From positions 16,240-80,239 of the forward strand of contig CANKZE010000003.1 in NCBI GenBank assembly GCA_947488545.1: 64,000 nucleotides of DNA, given 5' to 3'. The notes under the pieces were generated by a model. It had not been told where the DNA came from. It worked only from the letters and a program-made list of their open reading frames with translations, and did not search any database. The DNA comes from Bacteroidota bacterium. GTDB lineage: Bacteria > Bacteroidota > Bacteroidia > Flavobacteriales > Flavobacteriaceae. Both the position numbers and the translations under genes were made by a program. Below are positions 29,901-37,440 of this stretch, piece after piece. Position 1 is the first letter of the stretch, and every line of letters starts with the position of its first letter.

Positions 29901-31088
29901 TTATTCTAAAATTGCAGCAACTCCTGGCAAGGTTCTTCCTTCCAACATTTCAAGCATAGCGCCACCTCCCGTAGAAACGTAGCTCATTTTATCTTCCAAA
30001 CCAAATTGCTTCACTGCCGAAACAGAATCGCCGCCACCAACTAATGAAAAGGCACCATTTGCTGTTGATTCTGCAATATAATTTCCTAAAGTAATCGTTC
30101 CATTGGCGAAAGCCGGTAATTCAAAAACCCCCAAAGGACCGTTCCAAAGGATCGTTTTCGACTCCATAATTACTTTTCCAAACGCTTCTAACGATTTTGG
30201 ACCCGCGTCAAGCCCTTGCCATCCGTCAGGAATTTCTCTCACATCCACGATTTGGGTATTTGCATCGTTTGAAAAAGCGTCTGCGGCAACCACATCCACA
30301 GGAATATGAATTTGCACGCCTTTCTCTTTAGCGATTTTCAAAATGGCTAGAGCCAATTCCATTTTATCGTCTTCGCAAATAGAATTTCCGATCTTTCCGC
30401 CCAACGCTTTCACGAAAGTGAAGGTCATTCCGCCACCAATAATCATATGGTCTATTTTATCTAAAATATTCTCGATAACCGTAATTTTTGAAGATACTTT
30501 TGAACCTCCAAGAACTGCGGTTACTGGTTTTTCACTGTTTTTCAAAACTCTATTCAAACTTTCAATTTCTTTGGTTAGTAACGCGCCAAAGCATTTTTTA
30601 CCTTCAAAAAATTGAGCTATAATTGTAGTTGAGGCGTGGGCTCTGTGGGCCGTTCCAAAAGCGTCGTTCACATAAATATCACCTAAAGAGGCCAATTGTT
30701 TTGCAAACGCTAAGTCGCCAGCTTCTTCTTCAGCATAAAAGCGAAGGTTTTCAAGTAATAAAACTTGGCCTGGTTGTAAATTTTTCGCTGCCGATTCAGC
30801 AATATCCCCCACGCAATCTGAAGCGAAAAGCACTTCAGTCCCTAGAATTTTCGAGGCCGTTTTCACGATGTGTTTCAATGAATATTTAGCTTCAACTCCC
30901 TTTGGTCTTCCAAGGTGAGACATTAAAATTACGCTTCCGCCATCGGCAAGAATTTTGTCTATGGTTGGTTTTGCGGCTTCAATTCTAGTGGTATCAGTAA
31001 CGTTGAAATTCTCGTCTAGAGGAACATTAAAATCTACTCTAATTATTGCTTTTTGGTTTTTAAAATTGAAGTCTTGAAGCGTTTTCAT
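29901..31088 (-). CDS. pgk: Phosphoglycerate kinase
   Basis: [60 protein letters not shown]. Confidence 0.97.
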   Translation of the reverse strand: MKTLQDFNFKNQKAIIRVDFNVPLDENFNVTDTTRIEAAKPTIDKILADGGSVILMSHLGRPKGVEAKYSLKHIVKTASKILGTEVLFASDCVGDIAESAAKNLQPGQVLLLENLRFYAEEEAGDLAFAKQLASLGDIYVNDAFGTAHRAHASTTIIAQFFEGKKCFGALLTKEIESLNRVLKNSEKPVTAVLGGSKVSSKITVIENILDKIDHMIIGGGMTFTFVKALGGKIGNSICEDDKMELALAILKIAKEKGVQIHIPVDVVAADAFSNDANTQIVDVREIPDGWQGLDAGPKSLEAFGKVIMESKTILWNGPLGVFELPAFANGTITLGNYIAESTANGAFSLVGGGDSVSAVKQFGLEDKMSYVSTGGGAMLEMLEGRTLPGVAAILE

Positions 31089-31121
31089 TGAAATGGGTTT
31101 TATTAGAAATTAAATTCGGGC

Positions 31122-31129
31122 CAAAGATA
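31122..31129 (-). promoter_or_regulatory. -7 box TATCTTTG (minus strand) upstream of pgk
   Basis: CAAAGATA on plus strand, about 34 nt before the pgk start. Confidence 0.5.
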
Positions 31130-31134
31130 GTAAT

Positions 31135-31193
31135 TTTAGATTTCCGATTTTAGATTTCTGATTTTAGAATTTAGATTTCTGATTTTAGGAATT
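31135..31193. repeat. Imperfect tandem repeat of about 20 bp, TTTAGATTTCTGATTTTAGAA x ~3
   Basis: Visible repeats ttttagatttccga / ttttagatttctgattttagaa / tttagatttctgattttagg. Confidence 0.7.
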
Positions 31194-31265
31194 GTGTTTA
31201 AATTCATAATTAAATAGCTATTGGACGATTTATGATTTTATATTTCTATATTTGAAATGAATAAT

Positions 31266-31325
31266 GCGAAACAAACCTTCGCCCATATACCCAGAATTGG
31301 GGTGATAAGCGAGTGTTTGTTTCGC
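31266..31325. repeat. Long imperfect inverted repeat (GCGAAACAAACCTTCGC ... GCGAGTGTTTGTTTCGC)
   Basis: 15/17 complementary arms, 26-nt loop. Confidence 0.75.
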
Positions 31326-31355
31326 CTATAAACTAGTTGGCAGTAATGATAAAAA

Positions 31356-31727
31356 ATGAGAGAAATCAGAATGAAAATAAAAAAATTTATATCACTACTT
31401 TTAGCAATATCTTTTTTGGTTTCTTGTGAGGCACCTACTGGTGGAAGCGGAACTATTTTGAGTTTGGACAATAACTTCACTCCTATCCATAATGCTGAAG
31501 TAATTTTAATATTAGATAATCAAAATGTTGACACAGTTTACACCAATAATAAAGGTAATTTTGAAACCTTCTTTATCGCAAGTTGTGCAACGGGTTGCCC
31601 TGATTCAAAATTACTAATTCGGAAAAATGGATTTGAAAACAAAGAGTATAACTTAAGTCAAGAAGAAGATAATAATCCGAAATTCGACCACGATAATATT
31701 ACAATTTTTTTATCGCCAAACAAATAA
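31356..31727 (+). CDS. Small carboxypeptidase-regulatory-like lipoprotein
   Basis: Lipobox LAISFLVSCEAP; PIHNAEVILILDNQNVDTVYTNNKGNFETFF; start may be the internal Met at 31371. Confidence 0.6.
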   Translation: MREIRMKIKKFISLLLAISFLVSCEAPTGGSGTILSLDNNFTPIHNAEVILILDNQNVDTVYTNNKGNFETFFIASCATGCPDSKLLIRKNGFENKEYNLSQEEDNNPKFDHDNITIFLSPNK

Positions 31728-31801
31728 TATAAACAATCACATCCGCTAACAGCAGTTTCTCGCAATAGCTTAATTTACAAAAAACAAAACATCCTTTTCC
31801 T

Positions 31802-32641
31802 ATGAAGAACCTACTTTTAACTCTTATTTTTCTAATTACTTTAAATTGTTTTTCCCAAGAAAAATTGATTTTCAATTCAAAATTTACTCAAAGTGAAGAT
31901 AAATGGGTCGCCTTTGAAGCAGATTCTATTGGTTCTCATAATTTTGGCTTTATATATATTGATTCACAAGCGGGGCTAACTTTTGATTATGCAGGATCTT
32001 TTAAAATTGATAATAATGGAGCGTTTATTTTTAAAAAGAAAGAAACGGAAGGCGCTATGAAAGTTAGATTGGAACCTAACAATGTATTAGTAGCTACAAT
32101 TCCTGAATCCCATTTTTCTGAATTGGGAATTTCAAAGTTTCCCGAATGGCTCAAATTTTATAAAAAAGACGAGAACGCTATCGAACGATTGTATAAATGG
32201 GGTTACATGTACAATGGCTGGAATGAATGCGCTAAAGCTTTGGAGTTTTTGGAAAAAGCAAACAAAATTAATCCTGATTATAAAGGCCTTCGAGTTGAAT
32301 TAGGGTTTTCTTACAACTGCTTAAATCAATCTGAAAAAGCCATAGTTATATTAAAACAAGCGGTTGAGCACGAACCAAACGACGCTTACATTTACAAAGA
32401 ACTTTTATATTCACAAATACATAATAATCAACTTGAAGAAGCAATTAAAACATATGAAAAAATTATAAAAGACGTTAAAAATAAAACGTACAATACTGAA
32501 AATGCTTATAATATTTTGGGGGCATATTACCGCCAAAAAAATCTTGAGAAATTCAATGAATGGATTGCAAAAACAGAAATTGATAAGGACAAACGTTTTG
32601 GTCCATATGTTGAAAAATTAAAAAAAGAATTAGACAAATAA
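31802..32641 (+). CDS. Secreted TPR-repeat protein
   Basis: Signal peptide; ALEFLEKANKINPDYKGLRVELGFSYNCLNQSEKAIVILKQAVEHEPNDAYIYKEL. Confidence 0.75.
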   Translation: MKNLLLTLIFLITLNCFSQEKLIFNSKFTQSEDKWVAFEADSIGSHNFGFIYIDSQAGLTFDYAGSFKIDNNGAFIFKKKETEGAMKVRLEPNNVLVATIPESHFSELGISKFPEWLKFYKKDENAIERLYKWGYMYNGWNECAKALEFLEKANKINPDYKGLRVELGFSYNCLNQSEKAIVILKQAVEHEPNDAYIYKELLYSQIHNNQLEEAIKTYEKIIKDVKNKTYNTENAYNILGAYYRQKNLEKFNEWIAKTEIDKDKRFGPYVEKLKKELDK

Positions 32642-32700
32642 AAAGGAAAACGATTAATAACATTTTGAAACGTTAACTCTACTTTTACCCATCTCAATTA

Positions 32701-33330
32701 ATGAAACTATTTCTAACCCTTTTTCTAACTTCTTTCACCGCTTTATTTGGTCAAAAACTGAACTTTGATATAATGGTTGAATATACAACCACTTATGAAA
32801 ATTCAAATTATGACAGAAGTGCCTATGCAATGTCTTCAAACGAGAATTATATTTTAAAAATTGTAAGTTCCGCTGACGGTCTAAAGGTAGCTTATGTTTC
32901 TGATTTAAAGGGATTAAAGGTGCACGAGTTTTCAATCACAGAATCGGTTATTGAAAATGATTTGAAAAATATTAAATTCACCTATTTAAAAACAGTTAAA
33001 GATAAATTTGCAAGAACTACAGCGAGAGGTATTTATTTTGACTTTGTGAGCATATCAAATAATGATGGTGTGGAAACGGTGAATTTAAATTCCTATAAAA
33101 ACAAAGCAAAAACAAAGCTTACCAATAGTTTGGAGTTAAAAATTGTAAAGTCTGAGGTCAACTTATTTCCTTTGTTCCGATTTCTCTGTTTACATCCGTT
33201 CGAATATATTACAGAGCTAAATTATAATGGCGCTGGATTGGTAACAAATTGCGTTAATAAGAATGGCTCAAAAACACATGTGCTTAAAGCTATTGAAGAA
33301 GCTAATTTAGAATTAACTATTCCAAACTAA
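32701..33330 (+). CDS. Secreted hypothetical protein
   Basis: 209-aa ORF with signal peptide MKLFLTLFLTSFTALFGQ. Confidence 0.6.
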   Translation: MKLFLTLFLTSFTALFGQKLNFDIMVEYTTTYENSNYDRSAYAMSSNENYILKIVSSADGLKVAYVSDLKGLKVHEFSITESVIENDLKNIKFTYLKTVKDKFARTTARGIYFDFVSISNNDGVETVNLNSYKNKAKTKLTNSLELKIVKSEVNLFPLFRFLCLHPFEYITELNYNGAGLVTNCVNKNGSKTHVLKAIEEANLELTIPN

Positions 33331-33405
33331 AGTGCCGAATTTTTTTAAATTTGCAACTTTCAAAAACTTCAGAATGCTTTGTTAATTAAAATATTATAAA
33401 AAAAT

Positions 33406-33507
33406 GAGATTTTAACAGCTGAAGGGACAATTGATAAAAGTAAAATTGAATTGTTTATAAAAAATTATGATGAGAATATTTCAAACCGAACAATTATAAA
33501 TAGATAA
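33406..33507 (+). pseudogene. Possible C-terminal gene remnant (no usable start)
   Basis: Open frame EILTAEGTIDKSKIELFIKNYDENISNRTIINR*; blocked upstream by a stop at 33397. Confidence 0.3.
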
Positions 33508-33521
33508 CAATTAATTGATAC

Positions 33522-34133
33522 ATGAAACTAATATTTATAATTATATCGTTTGTTTTTTTATCGAATTTGAACGCGCAAAATAAATTCAAAGTTGAACAAA
33601 AAGAAACGGAAACTTGGAGAAGTCTTTATTCAATCAATGATGAGAAAGATAATCTAATAAAACAGTTAGATAGCTCAAAGTATCTTGTTTCATTTAATGA
33701 TAATAATTTGAGATATTTTGCGATATTTCTTATAAAAGGTCGTCGAGGTTGGTCGGCAATAGATTCAAATGAAAAAATTTTATTTGAAGTTTACAATCAA
33801 GGGAATGAAATTAATCCAGATTATTTAGTAGAAAATAAAATCCGAATTGTAGATGAAAGTCAAAAAATTGGGTTCGCAAATGAAAAAGGTCAAATAATTA
33901 TAAAACCTCAATTTGAAATTGTGACTTCTTTTCATAATGGAAAAGCAATAATTGGTCAAAGTTGTGATAAAATCCCTTGGGACGCACATGAAAAAGAAGA
34001 TGATTGTCACCACTACTCAATCGTTTGTAAAAAATATGGGTATATTAATGAATTGGGGGAAATTGTTGAATCCGGTTACTCCACATTTGAAGAAATTCAA
34101 AATAAAATAAATTGGAAAGCTCCTGAAGAATAA
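33522..34133 (+). CDS. WG repeat-containing secreted protein
   Basis: Signal peptide; KIGFANEKGQIIIKPQFEIVTSFHNGKAIIG; KYGYINELGEIV. Confidence 0.75.
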   Translation: MKLIFIIISFVFLSNLNAQNKFKVEQKETETWRSLYSINDEKDNLIKQLDSSKYLVSFNDNNLRYFAIFLIKGRRGWSAIDSNEKILFEVYNQGNEINPDYLVENKIRIVDESQKIGFANEKGQIIIKPQFEIVTSFHNGKAIIGQSCDKIPWDAHEKEDDCHHYSIVCKKYGYINELGEIVESGYSTFEEIQNKINWKAPEE

Positions 34134-34142
34134 TTTCTATTT

Positions 34143-35216
34143 ATGAAAAAAAATATCTTAATTCTAGTATTGTTTATTGGGCTTTCTGGGTTTTCTCAAA
34201 ATACTTCGGAAGAGGTAAACGATTCGATAAAATCATTTACATTTCAAGGTTATGGCGAAATATATTATAGCGTCGATTCCTCCAATCCTGCAAATAACGA
34301 AAAGTCAAATTTTCTATACAATCATAAACGAAACAACGAAATCAATATAAATTTAGCTTATGCAAAAGCATCGTTCAACCAAAATAATGTTCGTGCAAAT
34401 GCCGCTTTAATGATTGGAAATTACAGTCAATACAATCTCTCGGCAGAGCCAAATTGGGCAGAATTTATATTTGAAGCCAATGTGGGTTTCAAGGTTTCCA
34501 AAAAACAAAACATATGGTTGGACGCAGGAATTATGCCTTCTCATATTGGTTTTGAAAGCGCTATTAGTGAGGATTGTTGGACTTTATCAAGAAGTATTCT
34601 TGCTGAAAATTCTCCTTATTATGAAACTGGAATCAAACTTTCTTATACAAATAAATCCGAGAAATTTAATGCTTCCTTTCTCGTTTTAAACGGTTGGCAA
34701 AAAATTAAAACCCCCGATTACTTCAAACAACCTTCATTTGGTTTGCAGCTCAATTACAAACCAAATGCCAAATTAATATTGAATTACAGTAATTTTATAG
34801 GTAACGATAGGCCCGACGGTATTGACTCGTGGCGATTATTTCATAATGTTTATGCAATCTACGAACCCTCAAATACATTTGGGGTTATTGCGGGATTTGA
34901 CATTGGAATGGATAAATTGGACCCAACAATCGATGGAACTTGGTACTCCCCTGTTTTAATTGTCAAACAAAGCTTAAACGATAATACTAAAATTGCTGTG
35001 AGAGGCGAATATTATAGCGACCCAAAACAAATAATTATTTCAACTGGAACCGCCAATGGTTTTCAAACTTATGGGCTGTCTTCCAATATTGATTATGATC
35101 TCAATAGTAAAATTAAATTCAGAATTGAAGGGAAAATGTATCATTCGAAGGCCAAAATATTTGCCAATGAGAACCAAAATTATACGCTTACAACAAATAT
35201 GACGATCAAATTTTAA
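34143..35216 (+). CDS. Outer membrane beta-barrel porin (BBP2/OmpL-like)
   Basis: Signal peptide; QGYGEIYYSVDSS; DAGIMPSHIGFESAIS; repeated amphipathic strands, C-terminal TTNMTIKF. Confidence 0.75.
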   Translation: MKKNILILVLFIGLSGFSQNTSEEVNDSIKSFTFQGYGEIYYSVDSSNPANNEKSNFLYNHKRNNEININLAYAKASFNQNNVRANAALMIGNYSQYNLSAEPNWAEFIFEANVGFKVSKKQNIWLDAGIMPSHIGFESAISEDCWTLSRSILAENSPYYETGIKLSYTNKSEKFNASFLVLNGWQKIKTPDYFKQPSFGLQLNYKPNAKLILNYSNFIGNDRPDGIDSWRLFHNVYAIYEPSNTFGVIAGFDIGMDKLDPTIDGTWYSPVLIVKQSLNDNTKIAVRGEYYSDPKQIIISTGTANGFQTYGLSSNIDYDLNSKIKFRIEGKMYHSKAKIFANENQNYTLTTNMTIKF

Positions 35217-35227
35217 ATTTAAATAAA

Positions 35228-35641
35228 GTGGCAACAAAAAATAAAACTACCGAAACCGAGGCCGGAGTAATCGACTTTATCAATTCATTTGTGGACAACG
35301 AACAAAAGAAACATGACAGCTTTGCATTAATTGAATTAATGAAAAAATGGTCGGGTTTTGAACCTAAAATGTGGGGTCCAACGATAGTTGGTTTTGGAAG
35401 TTACCACTATAAATATGCCAGTGGTCACGAAGGCGACTCGATGATAATTGGGTTTTCTCCACGAAAAAACGAATTCTCGCTTTATGTGGTGGCGCCAGAT
35501 AAAGACTATAGCTCACTTCTTGACAAACTGGGAAAATACAAAATGGGGAAAGCGTGTATTTACTTTAAAAAATTATCCGATCTTGACGTTAGTGTTTTAG
35601 AGGCGATTTGTAAAGAGACCATTCAACATCTAAGTAAATAG
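35228..35641 (+). CDS. DUF1801 domain-containing protein
   Basis: MWGPTIVGFGSYHYKYASGHEGDSMIIGFSPRKNEFSLYV; GTG start. Confidence 0.85.
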   Translation: MATKNKTTETEAGVIDFINSFVDNEQKKHDSFALIELMKKWSGFEPKMWGPTIVGFGSYHYKYASGHEGDSMIIGFSPRKNEFSLYVVAPDKDYSSLLDKLGKYKMGKACIYFKKLSDLDVSVLEAICKETIQHLSK

Positions 35642-35887
35642 CCGCAGATTCAATGATTAATACAGTTGCGGTTACTTTTTTTCACCACAAAAGAAACAAA
35701 AGTCACGAAAATATATAAAAGCACAATTGAAAACCCTTTGCGGACTTTGCGAAACCCTTGCGCTCTTTGCGGTTAAACAAATAAAAGATTAACCTTTATT
35801 TCACCTCAAAAAATAATAGCCCTTCCGCGGTTAAACAAATTATCGAATAACCGAATCGCCAAATTACCTTTTCTAAGAACTTTCTAT

Positions 35888-35895
35888 TATCTTTG
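35888..35895 (+). promoter_or_regulatory. -7 box TATCTTTG immediately upstream of holB-like gene
   Basis: TAnnTTTG only 4 nt before the annotated ATG at 35900. Confidence 0.45.
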
Positions 35896-35899
35896 CTTT

Positions 35900-37048
35900 A
35901 TGCTGTTTTCCCAAATATTAGGACAAGAATACATTAAAAATCATTTGACAAAAAGCGCGTCTTCGGGCAGGATACCTCATGCACAATTGTTTGTAGGGCC
36001 GGAAGGATGCGGTACTTTAGCGATGGCAATTGCGTATGCTCAATATATTTTGTGCCAAAATACTGACGGCGAAAACACCAACGGAAACGAATCTTGCAAC
36101 CTAAAATTCAATTCGATTTCTCACCCCGATTTGCACTTTATTTTTCCAACCGTAACCACCGAAGACGTAAAAACTAAACCAAAAAGTGTTGATTTCATGG
36201 TGGATTGGCGTCAATTTGTTGCTGAAAATCCATACGGCGGACTGTTTGATTGGTACAAAATTCTAGGGGTTCAAAACAAGCAAGGGGAAATTCGAGTAGA
36301 CGATGCTCAGGAAATATTGAAATTACTTTCCTTGAAATCTTATGAAGGCGGACATAAAATTGTGATTGTTTGGATGGCCGAAAAAATGAATGTAACCGCC
36401 TCCAACAAGCTTTTAAAATTACTAGAAGAACCCCCAGAAAAAACGGTTTTTATTTTGATTGCCGAAAATGAAGAAGATATAATTCAAACTATTTTATCGC
36501 GTTGCCAAGTGTTGCATTTTGGTGGCTTGAGTGAAAAAGTGATTGCCGATAACCTGATTTTAAACGAGAATATTGAGGCGAGTTTGGCCGATAAAATTGC
36601 ACATCAATCACAAGGAAATTACAACAAAGCGTTGCTTTTACTAGACGAAGAAAGTGAAGAACTCCCTTTTGAAGAATGGTTTGTTTCTTGGGTTCGTGCC
36701 GCTTTTAGAGCCAAAGGAAATGCCGAAGCAATTCAAGATTTGATTCTTTGGAGCGAACAAATTGCAGGTTTAGGAAGAGAAACGCAGAAGAAATTTTTAA
36801 ACTTTTGCATCGATATGTTTCGCCAGGCTTTAATGCTGAATTACGAAACTAAAAAACTGGTTTACATGGAAACGAAAGTGCCTAAATTCCAATTGGAAAA
36901 TTTTGCGCCATTTGTAAATGGAAACAATATAAATGATATTTTTAAGGAGCTTTCCGACGCGATGTATCACATCGAACGCAATGGAAATGCAAAAATAATT
37001 TTAACAGATTTATCAATAAAACTAACTCGTTTAATTCACAAAAAATAA
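35900..37048 (+). CDS. holB: DNA polymerase III subunit delta' family protein
   Basis: GRIPHAQLFVGPEGCGTLAMAIAYAQYILC; KIVIVWMAEKMNVTASNKLLKLLEEPPEKTVFILIAE. Confidence 0.85.
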   Translation: MLFSQILGQEYIKNHLTKSASSGRIPHAQLFVGPEGCGTLAMAIAYAQYILCQNTDGENTNGNESCNLKFNSISHPDLHFIFPTVTTEDVKTKPKSVDFMVDWRQFVAENPYGGLFDWYKILGVQNKQGEIRVDDAQEILKLLSLKSYEGGHKIVIVWMAEKMNVTASNKLLKLLEEPPEKTVFILIAENEEDIIQTILSRCQVLHFGGLSEKVIADNLILNENIEASLADKIAHQSQGNYNKALLLLDEESEELPFEEWFVSWVRAAFRAKGNAEAIQDLILWSEQIAGLGRETQKKFLNFCIDMFRQALMLNYETKKLVYMETKVPKFQLENFAPFVNGNNINDIFKELSDAMYHIERNGNAKIILTDLSIKLTRLIHKK

Positions 37049-37054
37049 CCAATT

Positions 37055-37438
37055 ATGAATAATGTAGCTTCTATTTTAGTTTTGATTTTTTTAGCGTTAA
37101 CTTTTTTACAATCTGGTTACGATAAATTGTTCCATTGGAAAGATAATGTAGGCTGGTTAACAGGTCATTTTGCAAATACCATTTTGAAAAGAGCGGTCCC
37201 TTTTGCTTTGTTCCACGTGCTGGTTTTGGAATTAATTTCTGGCGTTTTAAGTATAGTTGGCGCAATTGAATTGTATGTAAATGAAGGCCGAACTTTTGGT
37301 TTTTATGCAGGAATATTCTCGTGCGTTACGCTTTTAATGTTGCTTTTTGGGCAACGATTAGCGAAAGATTATGATGGCGCTCGCACAATTGTAATCTATT
37401 TTATTCCTGCGGTAATGGTGGTTTATTGGTTGAATTAA
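37055..37438 (+). CDS. DoxX-like integral membrane protein
   Basis: Four TM-like segments; FLQSGYDKLFHWKDNVGWLTGHFANT. Confidence 0.7.
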   Translation: MNNVASILVLIFLALTFLQSGYDKLFHWKDNVGWLTGHFANTILKRAVPFALFHVLVLELISGVLSIVGAIELYVNEGRTFGFYAGIFSCVTLLMLLFGQRLAKDYDGARTIVIYFIPAVMVVYWLN

Positions 37439-37440
37439 TC

